This document shows, piece after piece, positions 13,401 to 23,807 of a stretch of DNA of 64,000 nt; the first letter of the stretch is position 1; each line of letters starts with the position of its first letter. The DNA is from Ixodes scapularis. Lineage: Eukaryota > Arthropoda > Arachnida > Ixodida > Ixodidae. The stretch is taken from positions 54,364,671-54,428,670 of the forward strand of contig NW_024609837.1 in assembly GCF_016920785.2 (NCBI RefSeq). Direction: 5' to 3'. The translations under genes and the position numbers were made by a program. The notes under the pieces were generated by a model that was given only the letters and a program-made list of their open reading frames with translations, was not told the origin of the DNA and made no database searches.

Positions 13401-16400
13401 CTTCCGCAATGCTAACTTGCAGTAAAACACAACTGGCGGAAGAGGCGTGTTTGTCATTTCAAACCTTTTGCAACGGAGCTGTTAAGGGCTAGTTTTCCCA
13501 GGATCGTGTCCGTCCTCAAATGACCTGATGACACAAAGCTCTGGACAGCTATCGCCATCCATAAGTGACGACGGCAACCAGACAACCGGCTGACCGGTTG
13601 TCTGGCTGCCGCCGTTGCTCATAGATGGCGGCAACCTTTCGAGCCTTTCCACTGTGGCTTGCCGACTTGCGTCAGGCCATTGCTTCATTCCCACCATTGT
13701 ACAGCTTCGCTGGTCTTCCTTATTCATCAGAGTGGAAAGGCTGACAGTTTTTATAGGGGTTCTGTCGGCCATGTGCTGCGAGGGTTTTCCAAACCTAGTT
13801 GCATACTAGAAAGGGATATACCCTTAAGGATGTCAATCAGCTTGCCCCAGGGCTTGCATCCTAAAGCCGGGGTCACGCTGCTTATGCACCATACAATGGA
13901 CAGTCTCACATGCTGTAGGTGTAACTGCGCGTAACAACGAAGACTAGGAGAAGGAACACACGACAGAGGACGATCGCTGTTTCGCTGCTTCGCAAAGAGA
14001 TTCGACTCCATATACATTATACAAAGGGCAGTCGGCAAACAGATTCGAACGCAAGTCACCATGAGATCCGTGCTTTGAATGCAACATGCCAACGAGTTCA
14101 AGGAGAAACTCGGTACGCTGCATTCAAACCACGGATGTCGCCGTGACCGATTTTCGCAGACTATATTTTGTACGACGTATGAGGTTGGTTGGGGAACACA
14201 GCTGGGGAACACCGGCGAATACGTATGCCGGCAATTTTAGCGGTCCTCTACGACTTTTTGCTTACGCGCAGCAAGTTCAGAAGCAACAAGCACCGCATGC
14301 AGTTTTCACATGCCCAGAAACGGCCAATATACACATTTTTTCACAAGGGCGCAGCCACCTTGAATGACGTCACTTCTGGTATGCGTTTAAACATCGTTTT
14401 GATCTCTTTACGCCGCTGAAAGGTATTCCCAAAAAATGCGTGATTGTCACAGATTCTTGTTTTGCCTCACCTATATTTTCTCGCATATTCCACGTTTAAA
14501 TGTATTAACACTTTTTCGTCCCGCATACAAGACATAAAACCCGCGTGATTGAGAACGAAAGGAAATTAAGAACCTGTATAGCCACAGTAAATCGTGCACG
14601 GGATAGGAATCATCACCCTCATGACTGCTCCAGGGCCTTATACGCTCGACAATTCAAAGACAGTTTCTGACAGGTGATCTCCTCCGCAATTACGAAGGTT
14701 ACAGCAGGTTGCTTCGTTCTTGTCAATATTTCACGCAATATATCTAACTCCAAAAAAGCATCTCCAAGTAAAAACTAATGATAGAAGCAAACGTTATGTA
14801 ATATAATCGCTAAAACCACCTCCGCGAAAATTGTTTTTAAAGGGCGAACACTCTTCAAAAAGTGTTTTCGCTTCACTTTACTGTATAAGACACGTTTCCA
14901 TACCCTTTTCAACATCATTCAATATATGAAATGTGTTCCATGAGACAGACCCCTATTGTAATATAAAATTGGTGTATCACTCAGAATGGGTACGAAAGGG
15001 TATAGCCATTTGTGTAAGTCTTTAAAATAGAAATTTTACGCACTTAAGAGTCTAAAATTACCTTAGTGAGTGCACTGCAGCTGAGCTCGTGCTGTCTCAC
15101 AACTGTTCAAATGCTGCTTCATACCGCAGGCGGGGGAGCATAAAACAAAATGGGGGGGGGGGGGGGGGGGGGGGGGGGTTGGTTGTTTTGAAGTCTCTGA
15201 TGATGGCTACCATTTTGCAATTCACCGCCTGCAGGTTTCCACGCCTTCGGGAACAGCAACCCGCTGCGCCCCTGGCGGAAGGTGGTGGAGTCCCGGCGTC
15301 AGTTCAGCGACATCGTCAGGCGGTTCGGCAAGACGAGCCGGAAACAGGCCCTGGTTGACGAACTGCTCGCCATGATGCGGAACAGCACAGAGTACGAGGA
15401 CAAAGACTTTAGATTTCTTGTTCACAAAGAAACACTGGGAGGAGTTTGGCTGTTTTATATTAGAGAGTTATCGTAAACAATTCCCCCTCCACTTTCCCCC
15501 TCCTCTACGCTATCCGCAGAGAACACGCAGCTATAGCGTATGCTCGTCGCAATCCTTGCCTGCAGAGTTCCCGGTCTCTTTGATAGGATTCCACAGAGCG
15601 TTGCGGGTCGGCAGAAACGACCTACGGAACTCCCTGTTATAAGTGAAGTGCGTACCTGAGGCACCTTGGACAATGCTGACCAACTTTTATTCGAGACGTT
15701 TGATTCAAACACCACCAATCCGTAAACAAGTAGGGTTGCGCGTCGAAAAGATTGTGAGCCTCTATGGTCTTACAAAATGTGTCTAGTTTAAACTATTTAC
15801 GGCGTGCGATGGAGGGCGGAGAGCATTGGTGTTCTTCTGTGGTATGCAGCAACACCGCCAGTAGATAGGACAGTGGGACATCTCCTCGGTGTCCGACGAA
15901 GAAGTCACTGCGACGGAAATGGGTCCGAGCAGTCCGACGTGAACGCAGGCACCCAGCGTTCTCTTCGCGCTAGCAAACAGTTCGCCCTGTGCTAGCAAAC
16001 AAAACCTTCCATAGCACACTTCTGAACCGGCATCTGGGTTCACATGTCGCCGGATCGCGAATGCAATGCAGCCGTCGGGTGGCCGCTCGGAGGTTATGGC
16101 CGCGAATCGAATGCAAACGGTGAATCGTCCGAAATCGTGTGCTGAAAATCTTAAAACATTTGCCGGTCATTGCTCGATGAATCACAGTCTATTGTTTCCT
16201 TTGGACGATTGCGACAGCCTTGAGACTGCTTCTGACGCTGGGTAAACAAGGTCAAGATGCCCGAGTGCTGGTCTTTATACAACATCTTATGCCACGACAA
16301 GACGCAGGACAAGTCAAGTTGCAAGTTCATTTCGGTTTCGGTGTCATAGCGTTTTCACGATTAGAAACCACAAACAAAAAAGTTCTGGAAAATAAATTTG

Positions 16401-19400
16401 CCGCTCTAGGTTGAATATCATGTACTTATTTAGAAATTATGTTCACTTAAAACGTTCATATTGACGCCAAAGAGGAAATCACGGTAGAAGAGACCATGCA
16501 TTTCCTATGGAAAATTCTTATCCTTATTCCCAGCAACTACTGTACCTATTGGCGTCGGAGTGTTTGTATGCGTAATATACTAAAATAAGTATAACAGCTT
16601 CGCAGAGTTACTATTTTCGATTTTGCGTTCATTATTTTTTTACGGGGCTTAGAATTCCGAAAAGAAAGACTATTTTTTTTTTTAGCTTCCACTTTCAAGC
16701 GCCCCAGAAAATAATTTAAAGGATAATATATACAAATTGTTATACCGCCTGGCAGTGTAAAATGTATTTGTGAATCTATATCTGTTAAACGATTTCCTTA
16801 ATGTATCGTCCTTACGAAAGTAATTGCGGAAGTTTTCGCTTCGAAACTATCCTCTTTTAAACACCATTTTTTTTCTCTACGCAGTGGCGCCATCCGTGAT
16901 CGTGCTTGCTAAACTCCACGTGTTAGTGATCAATGAGTGTATGCAACACTCTATTACTCCGCTGCGAGGAATTCACTGCGTGCGGTCGTGTGGTTCACTT
17001 AGGGTGGAGACACCCGCCATTTTGTGGCGAACTTTGCTATGCTTTCACCAGCTTCATATTGCGTCCATCTTTCCAGAATTTTCGTTAAACGCGACGTTTT
17101 TGCACCACGACTTTGTCACACACACTCTACAGGATACACACCCAATGAGGAGCTAATACTGACCTTAGGTGCCATATTGTGGCGCTCCATTAGCTCCATT
17201 ATGTCTCCACTCTGTCAGCGGAAGCGGCCGGCAGATGGAGACACCCTATAGAGCGTGACCTGGAAAAGCGCATTCTATGCGAGAAATCTTGTACAAACAA
17301 AAGTCTTCGACAGATCTAGGCTCACGCACCTGTGCCCTGCTCTGTAAATATGTTTTTTTTTTTTTTTCACTTTATGCGGAGCCGAGGTCGAAGCTACAAG
17401 CACCAACGTGTTGCTCCGAACGATGGATGCACTACATGATCTCGCGTGCTTGGGAGAGGCCCGCGGCTCGAACTTGTAGCTTCTGCTACACTGATCAGTC
17501 ACCCGCAGATCCCAGGGATCCTGGGATCAATCCCCAACCTAGCCCGTTTTGATATGGATGAGTATCGTACCAAAGCGTGGCCGCGTATCATTACTGCGTG
17601 ATGCACGTTAAAGATACCAGGCTAGCAATTGTAGTGCACTGGCTAAATCGCTCATCTACAGCTCAGACACCGCACACCGATTTGGGCTGAATAACTTCCG
17701 GCTGTATTAAAGGGATATTGAACCAAAGATGTTAGTGTCTATAACAAGTGGCGCACGATATCTTTCCACGAGCCAGCAGCCGCCGGTGTGCGCGAGCACA
17801 CGCAACAAAATTTACATCACACTCCTCTATTTACGTATAAATTGGGTACGGAAACGAAATGCTTGTGGTTATTTCTTTGTTTAGATATGGCCTATGTTGT
17901 GGCGGCAGCCCAGAAGCACCAGTCTAGACTTTTGTAGCGTATCTGGCTCCCAAAGAAAGAGTCGCGAGTTCGAATAATGCCTCAAAATCTTCAAATTTTT
18001 CTTTAAAATGAATTACTTTATAAAGGGAAATCATTTGAAACATGCGGCGATCTATTATTCTGATTATATGTCATGTTTTTTATACACTTTCATTCTACGC
18101 ATGACATCACGTTTGACGTGAGCGTTTTTTTTTTTTTAATTCACGCGCGAGGTCATGTGGCTGTGACGTCATGACCCTATCGACCAATCCTGGAATTTCA
18201 AGTCACACCACCGACATCGGCTTTTTTACGACACGAGCTCCTTAACGTTATCACGTAACAAGGTTGCAAAGCAGCGGGTATATTCTCATCTTGTGCTATT
18301 TTAGTCTCTTATACGACTAAAAAATCTGGTCCTTGTAGTCTTGATAACCGATGTTTTTATTTTTCTTGCATTCAGACCACGGACATTTAAAGATCCAAAA
18401 ACGTGAATTTATACCGTGAAAAAACATTGCAGTGGATTGAAATTGTGTCTGTTAGATATTTCCCATACAGTCGTGGTCCCCATAAGCTCTCTAAACGTTT
18501 GTTGTAATCACTTGCCTTTTACATTTTCTTGGAAGCCTACTAGTGGTCTGTCCTGGCAGCCCATCACCGAGAGTCTTTTGACCGAGGGTCAGTCGGCTCA
18601 ATGCGGGGTTTAGAGATCGGTCGGAGTCTCTTGGGAGATACCGTGAGCTCCACTCCACCTTACGTTTTGGGACATTTTCTCTCGCCGCTCGCACCCTGCG
18701 TCGTAGGCAGGGTTCGCTTGTTGGAACTGCCAGAACACTCCCATCTCCTCGGTGTTGTCCTTGCCGTCGTCCACCTTGACATCAGGGTTATCTTCATGAC
18801 GGTTCGCGGCGTTGCTTCTGGCTTGGCGGTCACCGTTGTTCGGTGGCGCCTTGATCGCCCGTCGTGCAAAGCCGCCAGGCCTGCGACGTTGACGGCGTTG
18901 GGGGTGTCTGCTCGGGGGGCGCAGGCGGACGTGTACCTTTTTGGCTTTCTGGCGACGCGTCCTCCACCTCGTACTCATCCATCGTGAGCTCCGTGACTGT
19001 ATCAGATGAGCCTAAACATGACCGTTCAGTATCACTGCAGCAGCAGGTCTGATTTTATTGGTGCCACGTCACTGGGCCTGGCCAATGCCCAAGGTATGCA
19101 GACTTCTGTATATTACATCTTCCCTTCTTTAAGTTGGGGTTGTGGGGATATTTATACAGCGTGTAGTTGGTCTGCCATTAAAGTTGCGACGAGTCACACG
19201 CTGTAGATGAGCAATTTAGCCAGTGCAGTACAACTGCTAGCCTGGGGTCTTTAAACAAAAACGATATACATACAGGAGCAAATATAATTAATGGCAAAAA
19301 AACACTGACATGCAAAAGGAAATTCACACACACACACACAAAAAAAAAACGAGACTTAGATTATCTGGTTGAAGTTTTCGTCATAAGTCAGGACGACTCG

Positions 19401-19703
19401 AGGTCTCCACTGCCTCGTTGATCTTCCTAACTGGGTCCCCTGCTGACTAGATGTACTGGGTGTACTCCCAGCTGTTCCTCCTGGAGCTCTTGCTACGTTG
19501 AGGTGGTCTCCTGCAAAATCGTAACTGTGTTTCTTTTTTTTTTTTTTTTTTTTTTTTTAGTAAAGGAAGACGCATATTGGATGATTACCACACTGTTTCA
19601 GCCAGCCCGGAAGGGAGGGGGGCGGGGGGGGGCCGGCCGTGTTTGTTCTTGTAAACTTTACATTATATCGACTACGGTGCACTCGAAGATAAAGCAACCT
19701 CGC

Positions 19704-19740
<37 letters not shown>

Positions 19741-22700
19741 AAAATAATTCCATGCTACGCCACTGCCGGGATGCGACCGTTGTCTTTCAAGGGACGCGGT
19801 GGCGCGAGATCTTGGTCAACGTTGGTTCGGCGGTGTGCCGGCGGTAACCCTCTTTCTCCGAAGCGAATACGCTGCGTAGTCGTCTGCTTGTTGATACGCG
19901 CTTCAAGACATTGCTCACCGTTTAAAATCAAACAAATCACACACTATTTAACAGGAATTCTTAACGCTCATTGGTTCGATAAGCTTCCTGCTCGACAAAG
20001 CTCAGTGAGAAATCCAGATTTGGCTAACGCAAAGAAAAAGCTTGGTAATCTGCATGGCGGTTGTTTACCAGCAGTGCTGTGCAGCGCTGCGGGGAAACTC
20101 CACCTTCCCCTTCTCCGCTAATGATAAATTGGCGGTGGAAGCCACGAAGAGGAATGCGGTACTCTGGTTCCGCCATCTACTACTCTATTCAGAATGTGCT
20201 AACGTTGGAATGTACCTAGGGCATGCCCTGTTAAAGTCTCCTAGATTAAAAGGGGCTACATTTTCCAACGCTACCTAAAGACAAAGCGCAATCTTTCCGC
20301 TCAGTGTTCAAGCAGTGAGGGTCTGAGTCAAACGCTCACAAGGCCGTAGGGCAGAACATTTGTCCTCATTATCCTCGCCTGCTTTAAAGGTGGCTGCCAT
20401 CTTTGTTTCCAGGTACTTCCCAGACGCGCAGCTCCTGAAGGACGCAGAAGGGCGGTCCGAAGAGTCGCTTCGAGGCCTCAGCTCCGTCTTCGTGAGGGTC
20501 GAGGACGAGTACTACGGATCCAGGTACCCGAATAACGTCCGCCATTTTAGCTGTTGCCATCCAATTCTAACCTAGTCGTTTGTAGCGCGAAAACTCCGTA
20601 TCCCTGACGTCTCCACCAACAGACGTTTCCAAGTATGACCTCTAGGCGCCACCACTTGTTTGCTGTTGTGTGTGGGCACTCGGTGAGAGGTTAAGAACCC
20701 AGTAGATGCCTCGAGCACCAGCTTCCTGCTTTTAATAAAACTTCGGTGCACGCGCAGTCAAAGCCCGGAGGAAGGTAACGAACCCAGCGAAGGTTCAGGA
20801 ACCGATGTTTCTTAGCCTGTGCCCGCCCTCTCTTATACACTGCCATTTACTTCTCTACGTGACTTGCCACTTTCCTAGGGTGTCACTAGTGACCTATGTA
20901 CGTTGTACTAGAGCTTAAAGGGGAACTCAACAGGTTTTTGAGAGAAACGAGTTAGAGGAGAATCCTAAGGAATTTTTGTCCCGTGAATTTGAATATCCCG
21001 AGCATTTTACCCGCACATATAATTAGACGCAAAAAGAAAAAATGAAAAACCAACCACTCGGTGTTATGTCATACCCAGAGGTTTCAACTAAAGCCATTAA
21101 GTGAGCTGCGCTTAAAGTATCAGCACTCCGTTCCCCGACAATGTTCGCCGCCATTTTGGTGCTTGTGCAGAGCAGACGCAACTGCCGATCGTCATTATTC
21201 AAAAGTGGGACTTCCTCAGCATTAGATTCGGTGTTAGGAAACTCGTGTAATATTGCTTTGCTTTGTCGCGAATTGTTTAAACATTTGTGGAGGGCGGAAA
21301 AGCGTTTCCATTGATTTCAAATAAAGCTTCAGATAACTGGAAACCATGATTTTAAGCCACAATATGGCCAAGTATCGTTACTCTGAAGCGTAACTTATTT
21401 AGTGACACTAGTTTCAACTTTCAACCTTTACTTTTTAAACTTAAACTTTCCTTCTTTTTTTTTTTCTTTTTTCATTAATTCATCGCATCTACTCAATTAG
21501 TTGACTTTGTTCACCTCTTTTGTGATACAAGCAGTGAATAATCAGTTGTGAATAAGGCTCTGTCATTTCCCAGAGTTGCTTCCTGTTCTCGTCTTTGGCG
21601 CTAAAATTTTGTCATGAATAGCCAACAGTTCGCCCAACAGTCAATTTTATTTCAACTGCCTCGCGCGTGCCGCTCGTAAGAAAACGCTTTCAATGTTTTT
21701 GACTGCTCGGGTAAGGTTTGCGGAAGGTGTGGAAACGTTAAGAATTCCCTCCTGTCACCGAACGCACCGGGAAGGAAGGGCTTCGGCGCTATTTGGAAAG
21801 CGCTCGTGTGGCTATTCGCTACATTAATTTAAACTATGATTTTGATATTCCTGGTCCTGGAGGTCAAATGAAGACGATTTAAGTGTTTTCTTCTCAAATA
21901 CAAAACTGATTCTGTTTCCCTTTTAAGGCTGGTTCACCCATTTCCGTTTGATAATGACCGACGGCGCTACGACTCCTTGCGTTCCACTACGGCGCGTTGC
22001 GCAGTGTTGAAACCAGGTGGCACCAGTGTGAGCACTTGAAAGGTCCTGAACTAGACTAATGGTTTTGCAGTGTGCGCGATATCAAGTCTATGCACTATAC
22101 AGAAGAAATGGTCGCTCTTTGTTTTCGAGAAATATCGATAAACCCCGAGGATCTAACACACCAGCCAAATATGTCAAAATTTGGAAAAACCAAAAATGCC
22201 CGAATCGAAGCTGTCCCGCAAAAACCCACGCTTTAAAGGGATACTTCAACGAAATTTAAAATATTCCCGTCGTGTTCAAAAATAGGTTGAATATGATCCA
22301 CAATATCCGTAAATGACAATCGCACGTTTGTATTTTGAGCCTGGTGGCTGTATTTTTCGTTCTAAACGGCCCACTCTGGCAAGCGCTCGGAGAAGGCCCA
22401 GCAGAGACCACGTGACATCCAACGCAATCGTGACGTAAGTCATCTCAAGACGAGCAAAGCTACGGCGAGGCTGACGTCGAAAGGATGGCCTAGTCGTTCC
22501 AGCCACCGAAGCGGCTGCTTTTGCACGAATTTTGAGTGACGGGTTAATCCTCTGTAATCTTGTAGGGGGACAATAGCGACTTCTGCGACACACAAGAGGC
22601 ATTCTCGGGAAGAGGGGAGTTCCTCCTGCCCCTCTTCTCTCGTCGTGGCCGGAGACGAGACAACCTCCGTCACTAACTGTCAAGGTTCCTAGACGGGCAT

Positions 22701-23423
22701 TACAAGCGAGGCGTTAGCGACATCCACCAGGAGCTCTTTGCTAATCGTTTAATTCGTTTTAAAATTCCTTTTCGTGATTTTTTTTAACAAGATATTGGTA
22801 TGTTTGATGTGATACTGCTTTTTTGAACACATATAGACCAAAAAATGAGCGCCGAAATTTCGTTGTAGTATTAAGGGAAGAAAATCTTCAGCTTGCGTTG
22901 AGCGGGACAACGATGCATCTTGTTTCTCGCTTCCTCGTCGTATAGACATGTTTTCCAAGTATGGGGGTGGCGCGCATGTTCCATGGAGAAGCCATATTCC
23001 CGTCTCCTATTTTAACATAACGCCCGACGAGCATAGATGTATTGCCCGACACCGATAATAACCTTTAAAAATCTGCAAAGAAAAAAAAAACTCCTAAATT
23101 TTAAGAAGAATAGAGCCCTAAAGCACGAAACCCTGCGCACTGTCAGAACTCTTTCAAGCACGCGGTGAAGAATGATGCATGCTGAAGTGGCTGCCCAATA
23201 GGTGTCGGCAGTGTGTGTTTCTGGTCGGTTCCGAGGGAAGCCCAATGCCCAGTCCTGTCCCCGCAGGACGCACACCGTGATCCTGGTGGACTCGATGGGC
23301 AGCGTGGACTACGTGGAGCGCACCATGCAGCAGCCCATCGACCTGGACAGAGACGAGCCGTGGCTCACGACCGTGCACCGGTTCGGCATTCAGGAGACCG
23401 GCTCCCTGGTGTCCCGGCTCTGA
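1830..23423 (+). CDS. TANGO2: TANGO2 gene, six visible coding exons (N-terminus missing)
   Basis: Six exons encode about 246 residues that align in order with animal TANGO2 (transport and Golgi organisation 2; about 276 residues in human). Visible landmarks are the EEGKAGGTWLG block in the first exon, PPVPLQPG before a small exon junction, PLRPWRKVVESR in the fourth, and RTHTVILVD in the last, followed by TGA at 23421-23423. Every junction is AG/GT and all phases match. The family's N-terminal NRDE exon is not in the window, so the start is unknown. TANGO2 is needed for ER-Golgi organisation and lipid and mitochondrial homeostasis, and its nematode relatives (HRG-9) move haem; the biochemical activity is unsettled. 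Introns of about 3.5, 2.0, 7.6, 5.0 and 2.7 kb hold many TEs. No frameshift or internal stop is seen, so the gene looks functional. Identity is confident; organism-specific function is inferred. Confidence 0.92.
3385..3571 (+). mobile_element. hAT-type MITE with G-rich interior
   Basis: Terminal inverted repeats are GCAGTGGCGTAGCC on the left and GGCTACGCGCCTG on the right. Flanks are GGTTGTGT (3377-3384) and GGTTGTGG (3572-3579), a 7-of-8 match, as expected for an 8-bp hAT target duplication. The interior is nearly all G (3412-3453) and non-coding. A related end in the opposite orientation is at 19741-19768. Confidence 0.7.
4941..5131 (-). repeat. tRNA-derived SINE, copy A (partial)
   Basis: It shares TTTAGCCAGTGC-like, ACGCAGTAGTGATACACGAC-like and GGTTCTGCAGCGCGAGCT segments with copies at 8764-9025 and 17495-17665. 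The B-box region is shortened in this copy. Similar tRNA-derived SINEs (Ruka type) are known from ticks; family membership is my inference. Confidence 0.6.
5507..5621 (+). CDS. TANGO2: TANGO2 coding exon b
   Basis: Acceptor CAG at 5504-5506, donor GT at 5622. It encodes HLVVKYLEGQHDGASYLRDL and onwards, matching the family region after the GGTWLG block, where a domain segment ends in a phrase like FNLIAADL (here FLLVTLDI). It starts with two bases and ends with two bases of split codons, consistent with its neighbours. Confidence 0.9.
5622..7571 (+). other. TANGO2 intron b-c
   Basis: AT-rich intron. A stretch at 5759-5810 repeats the end of exon b (GACATCAGGTCAGAATCGCAC), a local duplication of the splice-donor region. 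No other feature is recognised. Confidence 0.5.
7572..7645 (+). CDS. TANGO2: TANGO2 coding exon c
   Basis: A short 74-base exon with acceptor ACAG and donor GTAAGG. It encodes PSRQDIEATCYTNALDAPPV and then PLQPG, matching the CYYGN...PIVLTPG region of vertebrate TANGO2. The phases (1 base in, 1 base out) join exons b and d without a shift. Confidence 0.87.
8569..8665 (+). repeat. Dispersed repeat R1, copy 1
   Basis: Core GTTAGTGTCTATAATATGTG, then GGCGCACGATCTTTCCACGA, then GCCAGCAGCCGCCGGT. The same sequence occurs at 17729-17820 (plus) and 9673-9752 (minus). Non-coding, probably part of a MITE or SINE family. Confidence 0.65.
8764..9025 (-). repeat. tRNA-derived SINE, copy B
   Basis: On the minus strand it carries GGTTCAATTCCC, a good RNA polymerase III B box, after a CCCAGGATCCTGG palindrome. 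It continues into the GTGCATCACG-like and CACTGGCTAAAT segments shared with the other copies. An upstream piece (8700-8763) is also shared with 19140-19205. Confidence 0.7.
9580..9672 (+). mobile_element. LINE-like 3' tail fragment
   Basis: It ends in GGCCAAATAAAGATTGATTG, typical of the 3' end of an arthropod non-LTR retrotransposon with a polyadenylation signal and a short terminal repeat of GATT. It is preceded by a compact hairpin-prone segment (TTTGGCAGCTTTTTGTATGG). No coding part remains. Clade is not assigned. Confidence 0.5.
9673..9752 (-). repeat. Dispersed repeat R1, copy 2 (inverted)
   Basis: On the minus strand this matches the copies at 8569 and 17729 from TAGTGTCTATAATAAGTGGC through CCACGAGCCAGCAGCCGCCG to GCACACGCAACGAAAT. 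Confidence 0.65.
10446..10480. repeat. (TA)n microsatellite
   Basis: About 17 uninterrupted TA dinucleotides. Confidence 0.95.
12495..12794. mobile_element. hAT-type MITE, 300 bp
   Basis: Inverted termini of about 50 bases begin TAGAGTTCCTGTATAGGCTC on the left and, reading in from the right, TAGAGTTCATGTATAGGCTC. Flanks are TATAATGC (12487-12494) and TCTAATGC (12795-12802), 7 of 8 identical. The TAGAG start and 8-bp duplication fit the hAT superfamily. The interior has two related units, each with GCTATTCGCCGA and TCACGTGAGGAGC. Confidence 0.78.
13552..13632. repeat. Foldback sequence
   Basis: The core GGCAACCAGACAACCGG, CTGA, CCGGTTGTCTGGCTGCC (13573-13610) forms a hairpin. Pairing extends imperfectly outwards to about 40-base arms (CGCCATCCATAAGTG against CATAGATGGCGGC). 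Confidence 0.75.
14054..14149. repeat. Imperfect hairpin, 45-base arms
   Basis: AGTCACCATGAGATCCGTGC and TTTGAATGCAACATGCC on the left pair with the reverse of GCATTCAAACCACGGATGTC and GCCGTGACC on the right. The central loop contains GAGTTCAAGGAGAAACTC. Confidence 0.6.
15152..15178 (+). repeat. Poly-G run (27 G)
   Basis: An uninterrupted run of G in the intron about 57 bases before the acceptor of TANGO2 exon d. It could form a G-quadruplex in DNA or pre-mRNA, or be a site of sequencing error. Confidence 0.9.
15235..15391 (+). CDS. TANGO2: TANGO2 coding exon d
   Basis: Acceptor GCAG at 15231-15234, donor GTACGA at 15392. It encodes FHAFGNSNPLRPWRKVVESR and onwards to LLAMMRNSTE, matching the family's GLSN...PWRK segment. 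A run of 27 G lies about 57 bases before the acceptor. Confidence 0.9.
17495..17665 (+). repeat. tRNA-derived SINE, copy C
   Basis: Opposite orientation to copies A and B. It contains GGGATCCTGGGATCAATCCC (B-box-like), then GTATCATTACTGCGTGATGC and GTGCACTGGCTAAATCGCTC. Confidence 0.6.
17729..17820 (+). repeat. Dispersed repeat R1, copy 3
   Basis: Matches 8569-8665 from GATGTTAGTGTCTATAACAA through CCACGAGCCAGCAGCCGCCG to CACACGCAAC. Here it follows directly on AAAGGGATATTGAACCAAA. Confidence 0.65.
18610..18987 (-). pseudogene. Possible decayed ORF (unidentified)
   Basis: This GC-rich patch stands out from the AT-rich intron. On the minus strand an ATG near 18981 begins a Glu/Pro-rich peptide (MDEYEVEDASPESQKG). 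After a frame change another frame reads NPDVKVDDGKDNTEEMGVFW. I recognise no domain. A TE ORF1 remnant is possible, but so is chance. Confidence 0.25.
19206..19255 (-). repeat. tRNA-derived SINE, copy D (truncated)
   Basis: Only the segment TAGATGAGCAATTTAGCCAG and TGCAGTACAACTGCTAGCC remains. It is preceded at 19140-19205 by the same sequence that precedes copy B at 8700-8763. Confidence 0.5.
19705..19768 (-). mobile_element. End of hAT-type MITE with 35-base poly-C
   Basis: A run of 35 C is followed by GAAAATAATTCCATGCTACG and CCACTGCC. In reverse this matches the left end of the element at 3385 (GCAGTGGCGTAGC, AAAAAATATTATCGGGG). The opposite end was not found. Confidence 0.55.
20413..20523 (+). 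CDS. TANGO2: TANGO2 coding exon e
   Basis: Acceptor CCAG at 20409-20412, donor GTACCC at 20524. It encodes YFPDAQLLKDAEGRSEESLR and then GLSSVFVRVEDEYYGS, matching the segment of the family that ends ...VCVRCPGYGTR. Confidence 0.9.
20524..23266 (+). other. TANGO2 intron e-f
   Basis: Contains short TE-end-like words (AAAGGGGAACTCAACAGG near 20919, AAAGGGATACTTCAACGAAA near 22235) and repeat B copy 1. Nothing else is assigned. Confidence 0.5.
22453..22715 (-). repeat. Dispersed repeat B, copy 1, with conserved open frame
   Basis: About 265 bases nearly identical to 36383-36648. On the minus strand both copies keep the same frame open for about 70 codons, with the shared stretches RECLLCVAEVAIVPLQDYR and LTRHSKFVQKQPLRWLERLG. 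Most residue differences are conservative. No domain is recognised. It is probably TE-derived. Confidence 0.6.
23267..23423 (+). CDS. TANGO2: TANGO2 terminal coding exon
   Basis: Acceptor CCGCAG at 23261-23266. It encodes THTVILVDSMGSVDYVERTM and onwards, matching the family's TNTIILVD...TERSM, and ends ...GSLVSRL with TGA at 23421. The 3' UTR is about 300 bases. Confidence 0.92.
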
Positions 23424-23713
23424 AGGCCTCCGCAAAGGGGAAGGAGACGCCTTCTGGACTGCCCAAGGACCGCCTCCTTGTGTCATCTGGGTGGTGCGCG
23501 CCCGAGTCGCCCCTCCGGTTATCAACCTGCTTCGTATTTATTCCAACACCAACGCGTGCCTTCCTGCGGGACATGCATCGACATTGCAGACTTCTGGCTT
23601 TCTCATCGCAAGATTCAACGGACTCATTTTGTGTAATGAAACTTTTTTTTGCTTTTGTATTTGTGTGTGTGTGTGTACCACTTCAGCTGCAGCCTCAACG
23701 AAGCGAGCACTAT

Positions 23714-23723
23714 AAATAAATAA
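23714..23723 (+). terminator. TANGO2: TANGO2 polyadenylation signal
   Basis: Two overlapping AATAAA hexamers occur about 290 bases after the TANGO2 stop. A cleavage site about 15-25 bases downstream is expected, but cannot be fixed from sequence. Confidence 0.7.
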
Positions 23724-23807
23724 ATTGCCACGTTACGTGCTGCTCCACGTGCTAGTTCATTGCGTTTATTTTCCTTTCGTTGGTGACCTCTATACTCCAG
23801 TATTTTT

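Larger units (their letters stand above)
7646..15234 (+). other. TANGO2 intron c-d
   Basis: The longest intron (7.6 kb). It holds SINE copy B, two copies of a dispersed repeat, a LINE-like 3' tail, a TA microsatellite, a hAT MITE and two foldback sequences (listed separately). Between them (9753-12486 and 12803-13551) I recognise no coding exon. The stretch at 10780-10910 is rich in CACGTG and ACGTCA-like words resembling the TIR family interior. Confidence 0.6.
15392..20412 (+). other. TANGO2 intron d-e
   Basis: Contains repeat R1 copy 3, SINE copies C and D, a poly-C-containing MITE end and a possible decayed reading frame at 18610-18987. The stretches 15392-17494 and 19769-20412 show nothing I can assign. 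Confidence 0.6.

Noticed and set aside
13751..14212. 153-codon minus-strand frame
   Set aside because: It spans a foldback sequence, has no recognised domain and lies within a TANGO2 intron.
16980..17250. AGGGTGGAGACACCC and GGAGACACCCTATAG as TIRs of a MITE
   Set aside because: The two do not pair well over more than about 10 bases and no duplication is seen.
22276..22683. 135-codon minus-strand frame as a host gene
   Set aside because: It overlaps repeat B, which occurs elsewhere in the window. Any coding is likely TE-derived, and a different frame is the conserved one.
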